Below are positions 24,832-35,759 of a DNA stretch of 64,000 nt, piece by piece. Within the stretch, counting starts at the first letter, position 1. Every line of letters begins with the position of its first letter. The stretch is from Epibacterium sp. Ofav1-8. Lineage in GTDB: Bacteria; Pseudomonadota; Alphaproteobacteria; Rhodobacterales; Rhodobacteraceae. Where the stretch lies: NCBI RefSeq assembly GCF_022348185.1, contig NZ_JAKRFD010000001.1, positions 248,001 through 312,000 on the forward strand, read 5' to 3'. The notes beneath the pieces are model-generated. The model did no database searches, was not told the origin of the DNA, and was given only the letters and a program-made list of their open reading frames with translations. A program made the position numbers and the translations under genes.

Positions 24832-27786
24832 TCAGATGCTCAGCGCTTCGTCAACGAGCGCCGCTTGTTGGGCTTTGTGTTCGCTGGCCAGGCCGGTTGC
24901 AGGCGAGGCCGAGGTGGCGCGTCCGACGTAAACCGGACGGGTGTGTTTTGCTTTGATGCGGGTGAGGACCCATTCGATGTTGGGCTCGATAAAGGTCCAG
25001 GCGCCCTGGTTCTTGGGCTCTTCCTGACACCAGACCATCTCCGCATCCTTGAACCGCTCCAGCTCCTTCACCAGGCTGATCGCCGGGAAGGGGTAATACT
25101 GCTCGATCCGCATGATGTAGACATCGTCGATGCCCCGGGCGTCGCGCTCTTCCAGCAGATCGAAGTAGACCTTGCCGGAGCACAGCACCACGCGCTTGAT
25201 CTTCTTGTCTTCGACCAGCTTGGTCTCCGACGCGCCGGTTTCCGCGTCATCCCACAGAACCCGGTGGAACGACGATCCGGAGGTGAACTCATGCGCCTTG
25301 CTGACCGCAAGCTTGTGACGCAGCAGCGATTTCGGCGTCATCAGGATCAGCGGCTTGCGGAAGGTCCGGTGCAGCTGACGGCGCAGGATGTGGAAGTAGT
25401 TCGCCGGCGTCGTACAGTTCGCCACGATCCAGTTGTCCTGACCGCACATCTGCAAAAACCGCTCCAGACGCGCGGAGGAGTGCTCCGGCCCCTGGCCTTC
25501 GAACCCGTGCGGCAGCAGGCACACAAGGCCCGACATCCTGAGCCATTTCGATTCACCCGAGGACACGAACTGGTCGAACATGATCTGCGCGCCATTGGCA
25601 AAATCGCCGAACTGCGCTTCCCACAACGTCAGCGCGTTGGGCTCGGCCAGCGAGTAGCCATATTCAAACCCCAGCACCGCATATTCCGACAGCGCCGAGT
25701 CGATGACCTCGTAAGAGGCCTGACCCTTGCGGATGTTGTTGAGCGGGTAATAGCGCTCTTCGGTGTCCTGATTGACGATGCCCGAATGCCGCTGCGAGAA
25801 GGTGCCGCGTGTGGAATCCTGACCGGCCAGACGCACCGGGTAGCCCTCGGTGAGCAGCGAGCCAAACGCCAGCGCCTCGCCGGTGGCCCAGTCAAAGCCC
25901 TCGCCGCTGTCGAACATCTTTTTGCGCGCATCGAGGAAACGCCCGATGGTCTTATGCACCGGATAGCCCTCGGGCAGGGTGGTCAGACCCTTGCCGACCT
26001 CTTCAAGCGTCTCGGGCTTGATGGCGGTCTCGCCGCGCTGGTAATCTTCGTCCTTGCTGTCGAGGTGCGACCAGCGCCCGTCCAGCCAGTCGGCCTTGTT
26101 GGGCTTGAAGTTCTTGCCGGCCTCGAACTCCTCGTTCAGATGCGCCTGAAACGCGGCCTTCATGTCCTCGATCTCGCCCTCGGGGATCAGGCCGTCCTTG
26201 ACCAGACGTTCCGTATAGAGGCTCAGGGTGGTCTTGTGGCCCTTGATCTTCTTGTACATCAGCGGGTTGGTGAACATCGGCTCATCGCCTTCGTTGTGAC
26301 CAAACCGGCGGTAGCAGAAGATGTCGATCACCACGTCCTTGTGGAACTTCTGGCGAAACTCGGTTGCGACCTTGGCTGCATGCACCACGGCCTCCGGATC
26401 GTCACCGTTGACGTGGAAGATCGGCGCCTCGACCACCAGCGCATTGTCGGTGGGGTAGGGCGAGGAACGCGAGAAATGCGGCGCCGTGGTGAAGCCGATC
26501 TGGTTGTTCACAACGATATGCATGGTGCCGCCGGTGCGGTGGCCGCGCAGACCGGAGAGCGCAAAACACTCCGCCACAACGCCCTGACCCGCAAAGGCCG
26601 CGTCGCCGTGCAGCAGGATCGGCAGCACCGCGGTGCGATCCGCGCGGTCATTGAGCTGGTCCTGCTTGGCGCGGACCTTGCCCAGCACCACCGGGTTCAC
26701 CGCCTCAAGGTGCGAGGGGTTCGCGGTCAGCGACAGGTGGACCTTGTTGCCGTCAAACTCGCGGTCCGAGGACGCGCCGAGGTGATATTTCACATCGCCC
26801 GAGCCATCCACATCTTCGGGCTTGAACGACCCGCCCTGAAATTCGTTGAAAATCGCGCGGTAGGGCTTTTGCATCACATTGGCCAGAACCGACAGACGGC
26901 CCCGGTGCGGCATGCCGATGACGATATCCTTGACGCCCAGATTGCCGCCGCGCTTGATGATCTGCTCCATCGCCGGAATCAGGCTCTCGCCGCCGTCGAG
27001 ACCAAACCGCTTGGTGCCCATGTATTTGACGTGCAGGAATTTTTCGAACCCTTCGGCCTCGACCATCTTGTTGAGGATCGCCTTGCGGCCCTCGCGGGTG
27101 AAGCGGATTTCCTTGTCGTAGCCCTCGATACGCTCCTTCAGCCATGCCGATTGCTCCGGGTCGGAGATATGCATGTACTGCAGCGCAAAGGTGCCGCAAT
27201 AGGTCCGCTTCACGATGTCGACGATCTGGCGCATCGGTGCGACCTGAAGCCCGAGCACATTGTCGATGAAGATCGGCCGATCCATGTCGGAATCGTTGAA
27301 ACCGTAGGTTTTGGGGTCCAGCTCCGGGTGGGGCGTGTTGGCGCGCATGCCCAGCGGGTCCAGGTCTGCGGCCAGATGGCCCCGAATCCGGTAGGCCCGG
27401 ATCAGCATGATGGCGCGGATCGAGTCGAGCACCGCGCGTTTGATGGCGTCATCGGACACCGCAACGCCATGCTCCTTGGCCTTGTCCGCGATCTTCTTGC
27501 CGGCGGCCTTGGCTTCGGCCGGGGCGGGCCACTCGCCGGTCAGCGCGCCGGTCAGGTCATCGTTGGGGGTCGGCGGCCAGTCGCTGCGTGCCCAGCTCGG
27601 CCCGGCGGCCTCTTTCTTGATGTCCATGTCGCCGTCGCCCATGGCGCGGAAGAACTCTGCCCAGGCGGCGTCCACCGCACCCGGATCATTGGCGTATTGG
27701 GCATAGAGCTGCTCCAGATACTCCGCATTGTGCCCCTGCATGAAAGAGGACGCATGAAAGATGTCGTTGGGGCTTTGGTCGGTCAT
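24832..27786 (-). CDS. sucA: 2-oxoglutarate dehydrogenase E1
   Basis: SucA decarboxylates 2-oxoglutarate with thiamine diphosphate and passes the succinyl group to SucB. The 984-residue protein has the E1o N-terminal segment ([27 protein letters not shown]), the central thiamine-binding region [13 protein letters not shown] near 390 and the C-terminal transketolase-like part with [20 protein letters not shown]. Length is normal. It follows sucD after a 240-base gap containing a hairpin, so a separate promoter for sucAB is likely. Confidence 0.96.
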   Translation of the reverse strand: MTDQSPNDIFHASSFMQGHNAEYLEQLYAQYANDPGAVDAAWAEFFRAMGDGDMDIKKEAAGPSWARSDWPPTPNDDLTGALTGEWPAPAEAKAAGKKIADKAKEHGVAVSDDAIKRAVLDSIRAIMLIRAYRIRGHLAADLDPLGMRANTPHPELDPKTYGFNDSDMDRPIFIDNVLGLQVAPMRQIVDIVKRTYCGTFALQYMHISDPEQSAWLKERIEGYDKEIRFTREGRKAILNKMVEAEGFEKFLHVKYMGTKRFGLDGGESLIPAMEQIIKRGGNLGVKDIVIGMPHRGRLSVLANVMQKPYRAIFNEFQGGSFKPEDVDGSGDVKYHLGASSDREFDGNKVHLSLTANPSHLEAVNPVVLGKVRAKQDQLNDRADRTAVLPILLHGDAAFAGQGVVAECFALSGLRGHRTGGTMHIVVNNQIGFTTAPHFSRSSPYPTDNALVVEAPIFHVNGDDPEAVVHAAKVATEFRQKFHKDVVIDIFCYRRFGHNEGDEPMFTNPLMYKKIKGHKTTLSLYTERLVKDGLIPEGEIEDMKAAFQAHLNEEFEAGKNFKPNKADWLDGRWSHLDSKDEDYQRGETAIKPETLEEVGKGLTTLPEGYPVHKTIGRFLDARKKMFDSGEGFDWATGEALAFGSLLTEGYPVRLAGQDSTRGTFSQRHSGIVNQDTEERYYPLNNIRKGQASYEVIDSALSEYAVLGFEYGYSLAEPNALTLWEAQFGDFANGAQIMFDQFVSSGESKWLRMSGLVCLLPHGFEGQGPEHSSARLERFLQMCGQDNWIVANCTTPANYFHILRRQLHRTFRKPLILMTPKSLLRHKLAVSKAHEFTSGSSFHRVLWDDAETGASETKLVEDKKIKRVVLCSGKVYFDLLEERDARGIDDVYIMRIEQYYPFPAISLVKELERFKDAEMVWCQEEPKNQGAWTFIEPNIEWVLTRIKAKHTRPVYVGRATSASPATGLASEHKAQQAALVDEALSI

Positions 27787-27956
27787 TGTTGTGCCTCATA
27801 TGGGTTTGGACCGTAAGCAATCAGCCTGTTGTCCGGGGCTGAAAGCCCGAAAGGGCGTAAATTCCGTATCAGGGGGCTGGCGGATCTTGTGGCGAAGGCG
27901 GCCAGAGCGCCGCATCAGCAACAGGGTCCGTGGATCTGCGCAGGACAGGCAGAACC

Positions 27957-27981
27957 GGGGCGGGCGCAAAACGCCCACCCC
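27957..27981 (-). terminator. Hairpin downstream of sucD
   Basis: On the minus strand GGGGTGGGCG, loop TTTTG and CGCCCGCCCC form a 10-bp stem with one U-G wobble that pairs only in this orientation. It is 46 bases past the sucD stop. There is no U run. A second small dyad, AGATCAT-CAG-ATGATCT (27984-28000), lies between it and sucD. Confidence 0.45.
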
Positions 27982-28026
27982 GCAGATCATCAGATGATCT
28001 CTCGCTATATGTCGGATGCGGTTGCA

Positions 28027-28914
28027 TCAGCCGTTTGCGATCGCTTTCTGAACCGCTTCGCCCAGGGTGGCCGGGCTGTCGGCAACCACGATGCCTGCGG
28101 ATTTCATCGCTTCGATCTTGTCTTCGGCGCCGCCCTTGCCGCCGGCAACGATCGCGCCCGCGTGGCCCATGCGGCGGCCCGGAGGGGCGGTGCGGCCTGC
28201 GATGAAGCCCGCGATCGGCTTCCAGCGGCCTTTTTTCTTCTGCTCGGCGATGAATTCCGCCGCTTCTTCCTCGGCAGAGCCACCGATCTCACCGATCATG
28301 ATGATCGACTGGGTTTCCGGATCGTCGAGGAACATGTCCAGCACGTCGATATGCTCTGTGCCCTTGATCGGGTCGCCGCCGATACCCACGGCAGAGGACT
28401 GGCCCAGACCGATGTCGGAGGTCTGCTTCACCGCCTCATAGGTCAGGGTACCGGACCGGGACACAACACCAACCGAGCCACGCTTGTGGATGTGGCCGGG
28501 CATGATGCCGATCTTGCACGCGTCGGGGGTGATCACGCCGGGGCAGTTGGGGCCGATCAGGCGCGATTTGGAGCCTTCGAGAGCGCGCTGCACCTTCATC
28601 ATGTCCAGAACCGGGATGCCCTCGGTGATGCAGACGATCAGTTCCATCTCGGCGTCGATCGCCTCCATGATGGAATCGGCGGCAAACGGCGGCGGCACGT
28701 AGATCACCGAAGCGTTGGCCTCGGTCACATGCTTGGCTTCATGCACGGAGTTGAACACCGGCAGGTCGAGGTGGGTCTGACCGCCCTTGCCGGGGGTCAC
28801 GCCGCCGACCATCTTGGTGCCATAGGCGATGGCCTGTTCGGTGTGGAAGGTGCCCTGAGAGCCGGTGAGACCCTGACAGATGACTTTGGTGTTTTCGTCG
28901 ATGAGGACTGCCAT
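28027..28914 (-). CDS. sucD: Succinyl-CoA synthetase alpha subunit
   Basis: SucD carries the phosphohistidine and binds CoA in the ADP/GDP-forming succinyl-CoA synthetase. The 295-residue protein has the Rossmann start ([15 protein letters not shown]), [10 protein letters not shown], and the phosphorylated histidine in [13 protein letters not shown] near residue 250. In most bacteria sucD follows sucC directly. Here a GT25 glycosyltransferase gene lies between, with only 18 bases from its stop to sucD, so the three genes still look like one transcript. Confidence 0.96.
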   Translation of the reverse strand: MAVLIDENTKVICQGLTGSQGTFHTEQAIAYGTKMVGGVTPGKGGQTHLDLPVFNSVHEAKHVTEANASVIYVPPPFAADSIMEAIDAEMELIVCITEGIPVLDMMKVQRALEGSKSRLIGPNCPGVITPDACKIGIMPGHIHKRGSVGVVSRSGTLTYEAVKQTSDIGLGQSSAVGIGGDPIKGTEHIDVLDMFLDDPETQSIIMIGEIGGSAEEEAAEFIAEQKKKGRWKPIAGFIAGRTAPPGRRMGHAGAIVAGGKGGAEDKIEAMKSAGIVVADSPATLGEAVQKAIANG

Positions 28915-28932
28915 GATGTCCTTTCCTTTCGA

Positions 28933-29772
28933 TTATGCGGTTTGTGCCTCGGCGGCACGTGCCGCGCTGTCGTCGGTGAGCGCCCGATCCGCATAGGTGA
29001 CCCGCACAAGCCGTGCGCGCCCCGAGATCAGGCGAAGGAGATGCAGGGGCAGAGCGCGCAGCTCGGCCATGCCCCGCAGGCGTTTTTGTTTGCGGTAGAG
29101 CGCACCTCGGGGCTTGCGTTGCGCATGGCCCAGAAAGGTGCCCTCGTCAGGAGGGGTGTTGCCCTGTGTGACCAGGGCAGGGGTGATCTGATGCGGGGTC
29201 AGGCTCCGCGCGGGCCCGGACACCATCGGGTTGAACAAAAGCGAGTCCACGGTCTGGTCGAACGGCGCCTGCGCCAGCAGCACCTCGGCCCCGCGCCGGG
29301 TCAGCATGTAGCCCGCCGCGCCGGGATAGCGCGACAGCATCGGCGCCACGTCGCGGCCCAGATGCCTGTAGGGTTTGGTGCCCAGCATGACTTTCATGGT
29401 CTCGCTGCGCCAGAACTCCAGACTGAGCAGATCGCAGCCCTGCGGCCACCAGCTCAGATCCGCGGTCCATTGGCGCAACTCCGACGAGATGAAGACGTCA
29501 TCCTCAAAAATGAGGGCAACATCCGCATCCGACGCCAGAAACTGCTCCCAAACCTTGGCGTGGCTCAGGGTGCAGGCCATGTTGCCATGGGCAAACACCC
29601 CCCAGGGGCCAAAGCTCTTGCATTGCTGCAACAGCTCCGCTTCCGGAGTGGTTTCCAGATCCACGGCGGACACGAACTCAGCCTCCAGACCGGCATCGGA
29701 CAGGGCGGCCTGCATCGCGGCATGCCGACCCGTCGCCCGGTCGAGAGAGATCATGTATGTCGCCAGCTTCAT
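28933..29772 (-). CDS. Glycosyltransferase family 25 protein
   Basis: A 279-residue LOS/LPS-type glycosyltransferase (GT25). It starts [20 protein letters not shown], the family's usual first strand and helix, and has the acidic metal/nucleotide-sugar motif FEDDVFIS near residue 90, followed by LSLEFWR and [15 protein letters not shown]. Members add galactose or other hexoses to lipooligosaccharide at the cytoplasmic face; the acceptor here is unknown. It sits between sucC (57 bases upstream) and sucD (18 bases downstream) in the same direction, an unexpected place for a surface-glycan gene. Confidence 0.85.
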   Translation of the reverse strand: MKLATYMISLDRATGRHAAMQAALSDAGLEAEFVSAVDLETTPEAELLQQCKSFGPWGVFAHGNMACTLSHAKVWEQFLASDADVALIFEDDVFISSELRQWTADLSWWPQGCDLLSLEFWRSETMKVMLGTKPYRHLGRDVAPMLSRYPGAAGYMLTRRGAEVLLAQAPFDQTVDSLLFNPMVSGPARSLTPHQITPALVTQGNTPPDEGTFLGHAQRKPRGALYRKQKRLRGMAELRALPLHLLRLISGRARLVRVTYADRALTDDSAARAAEAQTA

Positions 29773-29829
29773 GCCCGGAAACCATTCAGATCCTGCGCTC
29801 CCCGAACCGGTTGGCTCGGGGAAGGCGGG

Positions 29830-31023
29830 TCAGCCCTTCACCGCTTTCACGATCTTCTCGGCCCCATCGGACAGATCATCCGCGGCAATCACGTTCAGGC
29901 CGGAGGTCGCGATGATCTCTTTGCCCTTCTCGACGTTGGTGCCTTCGAGACGCACAACCAGCGGAACCTCAAGACCGACTTCCTTCACGGCCGCGATCAC
30001 GCCTTCTGCGATCACGTCGCAGCGCATGATGCCGCCAAAGATGTTCACCAGGATGCCTTTGACGTTCTTGTCGGAGGTGATGATCTTGAACGCTTCGGTC
30101 ACTTTCTCCTTGGTGGCGCCGCCGCCCACATCGAGGAAGTTCGCAGGCTCCGCGCCATACAGCTTGATGATGTCCATGGTGGCCATCGCCAGACCTGCGC
30201 CGTTCACCATGCAGCCGATCTCGCCATCCAGCGCGATGTAGTTCAGGTCGTATTTCGACGCTTCCAGCTCCTTGGGGTCTTCCTCGGTGGTGTCGCGCAG
30301 CTCGGCGATGTCGGCGTGGCGATAGATCGCGTTGCCGTCAAACCCGACCTTGGCGTCCAGCACCTTGAGGTCGCCGCTGTCGGTCACGATCAGCGGGTTG
30401 ATCTCCAGCATCTCCATGTCCTTGTCGATGAAGGCCTGGTAGAGCTGACCCATCAGCTTGACGCACTGCTTCACCTGCGCGCCTTCAAGGCCGAGGGAGA
30501 AGGCGATGCGACGGCCGTGGTAGGGCTGGTAGCCGGTGGCCGGATCGACGGAGAAGGACAGGATCTTTTCCGGGGTCTCTGCGGCGACCTCTTCGATGTC
30601 CATGCCGCCCTCGGTGGAGCATACAAACGACACGCGCGAGGTCACGCGGTCCACCAGCAGCGCCAGATAGAGCTCGGTCTGGATGCCGGAGCCAGCTTCG
30701 ATGTAGATCCGGTTGACCTGCTTGCCCGCCGGGCCGGTCTGATGGGTCACAAGGGTGCGGCCCAGCATCTTCTTGGCTTCTTCTGCGGCTTCTTCCACCG
30801 ATTTGGTCAGGCGCACGCCGCCTTTTTCGCCCGCATCGGCCTCCTTGAAGGAGCCCTTGCCGCGGCCACCCGCGTGGATCTGGGCCTTCACCACCCAGAG
30901 CGGCCCGTCCAGCTCACCGGCTGCGGTCTTGGCTTCGTCGGCTTTCTTCACCACGCGCCCGTCGGAAACCGGAGCGCCGTAGCTGCGGAGGAGGGCCTTG
31001 GCCTGATATTCGTGGATGTTCAT
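29830..31023 (-). CDS. sucC: Succinyl-CoA synthetase beta subunit
   Basis: SucC is the ATP-grasp, nucleotide- and succinate-binding subunit of succinyl-CoA synthetase. The 397-residue protein starts [16 protein letters not shown], has [12 protein letters not shown] in the ATP-grasp domain, NPLIVTDSG, and the C-terminal [10 protein letters not shown]. Length is standard. It probably leads the sucC-GT25-sucD transcript. Upstream, two perfect TGTGATCACA palindromes begin 112 bases before its start codon. Confidence 0.96.
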   Translation of the reverse strand: MNIHEYQAKALLRSYGAPVSDGRVVKKADEAKTAAGELDGPLWVVKAQIHAGGRGKGSFKEADAGEKGGVRLTKSVEEAAEEAKKMLGRTLVTHQTGPAGKQVNRIYIEAGSGIQTELYLALLVDRVTSRVSFVCSTEGGMDIEEVAAETPEKILSFSVDPATGYQPYHGRRIAFSLGLEGAQVKQCVKLMGQLYQAFIDKDMEMLEINPLIVTDSGDLKVLDAKVGFDGNAIYRHADIAELRDTTEEDPKELEASKYDLNYIALDGEIGCMVNGAGLAMATMDIIKLYGAEPANFLDVGGGATKEKVTEAFKIITSDKNVKGILVNIFGGIMRCDVIAEGVIAAVKEVGLEVPLVVRLEGTNVEKGKEIIATSGLNVIAADDLSDGAEKIVKAVKG

Positions 31024-31135
31024 GAGAAACTGTCCCGTCTGGCTGCAATTGTCCCTTGCTAGTACGCCGTCTTCAAACAGGAGGTTAAAGGGTTTTCTGC
31101 CCGGTGAGCGCTAAATGATGAAGTTTTTTCGGATT

Positions 31136-31166
31136 TGTGATCACAGGTTTGCGGGGTGTGATCACA
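31136..31166 (-). promoter_or_regulatory. Paired TGTGATCACA operator upstream of sucC
   Basis: Two exact 10-bp palindromes, TGTGATCACA at 31136-31145 and 31157-31166, are separated by 11 bases (21 bp centre to centre, about two helical turns). The nearer one ends 112 bases before the sucC start. The same pair with the same spacing lies before sdhC. The half-site TGTGA is also used by CRP/FNR proteins, but those need a 4-6-base centre, so the binder is unknown. Confidence 0.75.
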
Positions 31167-31392
31167 TAACTGAAACGCTAAAAAACAGCCGATTCGTGCA
31201 GGCATTCCCCGAAGGCGGATGAAGGATGTGCCCGGCGTCAAGAGGCTTCCAGCAACTGGAGGTCACTGTTTGCAGCGGCTGTCGGGGCGGTTTCCAGTGA
31301 CCAGTATCCGGGCGCTTCGTCGCCCTCGGGCGACGTTGGGGGCGGGCGTTTCAAGTGACCACATTGATTCTGTGGGGGCTGTCCCCTGGCCG
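31167..31392. other. Intergenic stretch with AGTGACC repeats and a hairpin
   Basis: Between the sucC operator pair and the GNAT stop. It holds two 13-bp near-repeats, TTTCCAGTGACCA (31291-31303) and TTTCAAGTGACCA (31349-31361), an inverted GGTCACTG at 31261, and between them a perfect hairpin CGTCGCCC-TC-GGGCGACG (31318-31335). The hairpin may act as the GNAT terminator. No coding frame is convincing. Confidence 0.4.
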
Positions 31393-31932
31393 TCACGGTC
31401 TGGGCAGGCGATAGACCTCGACCGCGCGCCCGCAGCTCGGGTCCAGGGTGCGCCGGTCAAATACCAGCCCGAGCTTTTGCATGATGCGCCCGGAGGCGGC
31501 GTTTTTGGGTTGGTAGATGCTGACGATCTCCGTCAGGCCGCGCGTCCCGACGCCAAACTCCAGCGCCGCCCTTGCCGCTTCGCTGGCGTAGCCGTGCCCC
31601 CAGTGTGCCTTGGCAAACCGCCAGCCGATCTCGACCGCGGGGAGGACCTCCGGCAGGAACCCGGGCCAGGACAACCCGGCAAAGCCGATCAGGTCGCCGG
31701 TGGCCTTCGATTGCACCGCGAACAGACCATATCCGCGCTCCGCCCAATGCGCCTCGAAGGATGCGATGCGTCGCGCGGTCTCCTCGGTCGTCAGGGTCGC
31801 GCCAGTGCCGATGTAGCGCATGACATCCGGGTCAGCGCAGATCGCGGCAAAGGGGGTCAAATCAACCGGTTTCCAGCCGCGCAGGAGCAGGCGTTGGGTC
31901 TCGATCTCCGGCGGTGTCTTGTGCGGGGGCAT
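31393..31932 (-). CDS. GNAT family N-acetyltransferase (RimJ/RimL type)
   Basis: A 179-residue GNAT acetyltransferase. The start IETQRLLLRGWKPVD is typical of the RimJ/RimL subgroup (Acetyltransf_3). The acetyl-CoA loop region is AKAHWGHGYASEAARAAL, followed by IYQPKNAASGRIMQKLGL. The acceptor could be a protein N-terminus, an amino acid or a small molecule. I start at the ATG at 31932 with GGAG upstream; the frame also opens at an earlier GTG. It lies between mdh and sucC in the same direction, with terminator-like hairpins on both sides, so it is probably its own unit. Confidence 0.82.
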   Translation of the reverse strand: MPPHKTPPEIETQRLLLRGWKPVDLTPFAAICADPDVMRYIGTGATLTTEETARRIASFEAHWAERGYGLFAVQSKATGDLIGFAGLSWPGFLPEVLPAVEIGWRFAKAHWGHGYASEAARAALEFGVGTRGLTEIVSIYQPKNAASGRIMQKLGLVFDRRTLDPSCGRAVEVYRLPRP

Positions 31933-31983
31933 GTGCGGGGGCTCCACAATTGCGGTGCAGCGTGACACCGCAGGGACAAGAAA

Positions 31984-32008
31984 AAAGCGCCCCGGAACAG
32001 GGCGCTTT
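31984..32008 (-). terminator. Intrinsic terminator of mdh
   Basis: On the minus strand AAAGCGCCC / GGGCGCTTT arms with a 7-base loop are followed by a run of T (plus-strand A run 31979-31983). A textbook terminator, 23 bases after the mdh stop. Confidence 0.85.
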
Positions 32009-32031
32009 GATCTGTGCTATCGCGTCGTGGC

Positions 32032-33447
<1,416 letters not shown>

Positions 33448-33759
33448 TCAGGCGTCGGTGTCCATCGCCGGCAGCGCCTCGGCCAGGACCTCGTAGGACT
33501 GGCCCGAAGCCACCAGGCAGGTCATGCCGTTGGGAGTGGTGACGGTGATGGTCCAGGAGCCGGTCTCGTTGGAGGCAAATGTCTCCATCACCATGCCCTG
33601 CTGGCCCATGCCGATGCTCTGGCGGCTCTCGCCATATTTCTCGGCCAGCCGCTTCACGACCATTTCGCGCGGCGCGCAATTCTGGCTCTGGGCGGTGGCC
33701 ATCTGGGCGGTCAGGGCCAGGATCAGCCCTGCGGAGAATGTGAACAGCGTCTTCATCAT
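33448..33759 (-). CDS. Secreted hypothetical protein
   Basis: A 103-residue protein with a typical Sec signal peptide (MMKTLFTFSAGLILALTAQMATAQ), so it is probably periplasmic. The mature part has two cysteines (NCAPREMVV and MTCLVASGQ) that may form a disulfide, and GQQGMVMETFASNETGSWTITVT suggests a small beta domain. The start at 33759 follows AAGGGG at 8 bases; the frame extends upstream without support. It is a single gene, divergent from mcl2. I recognise the general type from roseobacters but no function. Confidence 0.72.
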   Translation of the reverse strand: MMKTLFTFSAGLILALTAQMATAQSQNCAPREMVVKRLAEKYGESRQSIGMGQQGMVMETFASNETGSWTITVTTPNGMTCLVASGQSYEVLAEALPAMDTDA

Positions 33760-34109
33760 AGGTTTTACCCCTTTCGGAACGGCTCCCCCGGCAGGGCGCC
33801 GAAGAGGCACCCCGGCGACCTGGGACGGACCGGTTTTCTGGTGACGTAATCATGACTGCGGACCCAAGGCCCACATGGCGCCAGAGCGGAACACCCGCCG
33901 GAGAAGAGCGCCGGTATGGTTCAGACTGACAGAGAGGTCCAAAGAACTGGTTAATGGGGCGTTCATGTTGTAATTCAAGCGTTTATCAGATTTCCGACAC
34001 GCGCCACCTGGATAATTTCTGCGATGCGGCGCAATTCGCCTTGAAATTATTCCGCGTCAAATGTAGCGATTTGGGTAATATTGTGACTTTGTCAGATCTG
34101 GAGAGCCCC
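33760..34109. promoter_or_regulatory. Divergent regulatory region upstream of mcl2
   Basis: 350 bases between the secreted protein and mcl2. The last 140 bases are AT-rich compared with the surroundings and should hold the mcl2 promoter. A GGCG-CAATT-CGCC palindrome lies at 34028-34040. Its GGCGCAATTC part also occurs upstream of phaB, and its CAATTCGCC part upstream of ecm. No clear -35/-10 pair could be chosen. Confidence 0.4.
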
Positions 34110-34964
34110 ATGGATCCGCGCGCCCGCCCTCATCGTTCCGTCCTCTATATTCCGGGATCAAAGCCCCGGGCGCTGGACAAGGCCCGCAGCCTGCCGGTGG
34201 ATGCGATCATCTTTGATCTGGAGGATGCGGTCTCGGTCGAGGAGAAGGACAACGCCCGCGCCACCCTGGCCGAGGCGCTGGCGGCAGGCGGCTATGGCAA
34301 CCGCGTGAAGATCGTGCGGATCAACGGGCTCGACACCGCATGGGGGCGTGCGGATGCAGAGGCGGCTGCCAACATGGGATGTGACGCCATCCTCCTGCCG
34401 AAGGTGTCTTCGCCCGCCGACCTCGACGCGCTGGCAAAGATCACCGGGGACCTGCCGCTGTGGGCGATGATGGAGACGCCGCAGGGCATGCTGAACGCCG
34501 CCCAGATCGCCGCACATCCACGGCTGCAGGGGCTTGTTATGGGCACCAATGATCTGGCCAAGGACATGCAGACCCGGTTCCGCGCCGATCGCCTGCCGTT
34601 GATGAGCGGTCTTGGATTGTGCCTGCTGGCGGCCAAGGCGGCGGGCAAGGTGATCGTCGACGGGGTCTACAACGCCTTCAAGGACGACGCGGGGCTGATG
34701 GCGGAATGCGAACAGGGTCGCGACATGGGGTTCGACGGCAAGACGCTGATCCACCCGGCGCAGGTGGAGATCGCCAACCGCGCCTTTGCGCCGTCGGAGG
34801 CCGAGGTCGATCTGGCGCGCCGCCAGATCGCCGCCTTTGACGCCGCCGCTGCCGCGGGGCAGGGGGTGGCCGTGGTCGATGGCCGCATTGTTGAAAACCT
34901 GCATGTTGTGACCGCGCGTGAAATCATCGCGAAAGCAGATGCAATTGCCTCTCTCAGCGGATAG
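34110..34964 (+). CDS. mcl2: (3S)-malyl-CoA thioesterase-like CitE-family protein
   Basis: A 284-residue HpcH/HpaI-CitE family protein. It starts RSVLYIPGSKPRALDKA and has FDLEDAV, RINGLD, LPKV and METPQGMLNA motifs for Mg2+ and CoA-ester binding. Its length and the C-terminal GQGVAVVDGRIVENLHV match, from memory, the Mcl2 protein of Rhodobacter sphaeroides, which hydrolyses (3S)-malyl-CoA to malate in the ethylmalonyl-CoA route, better than the longer Mcl1 malyl-CoA lyase. A GGAG lies before the ATG at 34110; the frame opens earlier without support. It leads a run with nnrU, DUF1737 and mch. Confidence 0.85.
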   Translation: MDPRARPHRSVLYIPGSKPRALDKARSLPVDAIIFDLEDAVSVEEKDNARATLAEALAAGGYGNRVKIVRINGLDTAWGRADAEAAANMGCDAILLPKVSSPADLDALAKITGDLPLWAMMETPQGMLNAAQIAAHPRLQGLVMGTNDLAKDMQTRFRADRLPLMSGLGLCLLAAKAAGKVIVDGVYNAFKDDAGLMAECEQGRDMGFDGKTLIHPAQVEIANRAFAPSEAEVDLARRQIAAFDAAAAAGQGVAVVDGRIVENLHVVTAREIIAKADAIASLSG

Positions 34965-35002
34965 GGCTGTATTCAGGCACCGGTCTGATGTTGGAGAAAG
35001 AC

Positions 35003-35551
35003 ATGGCACTTCTGATACTTGGCATAATCCTGTGGTGGGCCGCCCACCTGTTCAAACGCCTCGCCCCGGCGCAACGCGCTGCCCTGGGCGACAAGGGCAA
35101 GGGGCTGGTGGCGCTGGCGCTGCTGGCGAGCGTGGTGCTGATGGTCATCGGCTATCGCGGCATCGACTACATCCATGTCTGGGCGCCGCCGTCCTTCATG
35201 GTGCATATCAACAACTCGCTGATGGTGCTGGCGCTGTTCTTCACTAGCCCGGGCCCGCGCAAGGGGCGGCTGTTTCACAAGATGCGCCACCCGATGCTGC
35301 TGGGCTTCTCGCTCTGGGCGGTGGCGCATCTGCTGGTCAACGGTGATCTGGCCTCGGTGATCCTGTTCGGGTCGCTGCTGGTCTGGGCCGGGGTCGAGGT
35401 CATGGCGATCAACCGCGCCGAGCCGGAGTGGACCCCAGGCCCCAAGGGCACCACCGCCAAGGGGCTGATGTTCCTGGCGATTTCCTTCCTGCTGGTCGGT
35501 GTGATCGGCTATATCCACGGGCTCATCGGGCCCTCTCCATTTCCGGGATAA
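35003..35551 (+). CDS. NnrU family membrane protein
   Basis: A 182-residue integral membrane protein of the NnrU family, with about five hydrophobic helices from the N-terminus (MALLILGIILWWAAHLF). The central HKMRHPMLLGFSLWAVAHLLVNG carries histidines shared with the related isoprenylcysteine methyltransferase-like and MddA-type membrane proteins. NnrU was first linked to nitric-oxide metabolism, but here it lies between two ethylmalonyl-CoA pathway genes, and 15-cis-zeta-carotene isomerase is another known relative. The ATG at 35003 has GGAG upstream. Its role in this operon is unknown. Confidence 0.85.
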   Translation: MALLILGIILWWAAHLFKRLAPAQRAALGDKGKGLVALALLASVVLMVIGYRGIDYIHVWAPPSFMVHINNSLMVLALFFTSPGPRKGRLFHKMRHPMLLGFSLWAVAHLLVNGDLASVILFGSLLVWAGVEVMAINRAEPEWTPGPKGTTAKGLMFLAISFLLVGVIGYIHGLIGPSPFPG

Positions 35552-35554
35552 CAC

Positions 35555-35758
35555 ATGAAACTCTATCGATTCCTGAGCGAGGACGACACCTCTGCCTTCT
35601 GCCACAAGGTCACCGAGGCGCTGAACAAGGGCTGGGAGCTCTACGGCAGCCCGACCCAGACCTTTGACCCCGTGAAGGGCATCATGCGCTGCGGCCAGTC
35701 GGTGGTGAAGGAGGTGGACGGCACCTATACCCCCGACACCAAGCTGGGGGCGCACTGA
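35555..35758 (+). CDS. DUF1737 family protein
   Basis: A 67-residue protein starting MKLYRFLSEDDTSAFCHKVTEALNKGWEL; the pattern of a first strand, a helix and a GWELYGSPT turn defines DUF1737. Function unknown. It starts 3 bases after the nnrU stop and ends 1 base before mch, so it is tightly inside the mcl2-nnrU-DUF1737-mch operon. The small size and position suggest an accessory role to its neighbours, which is only an inference. Confidence 0.85.
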   Translation: MKLYRFLSEDDTSAFCHKVTEALNKGWELYGSPTQTFDPVKGIMRCGQSVVKEVDGTYTPDTKLGAH

Positions 35759-35759
35759 C

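Noticed and set aside
24865-31062. Very long plus-strand open frames (983 and 1077 codons) opposite sucA, sucD, GT25 and sucC
   Set aside because: They mirror the third-position GC bias of the real genes. No motif is recognisable in them, while the minus-strand proteins are full-length known enzymes.
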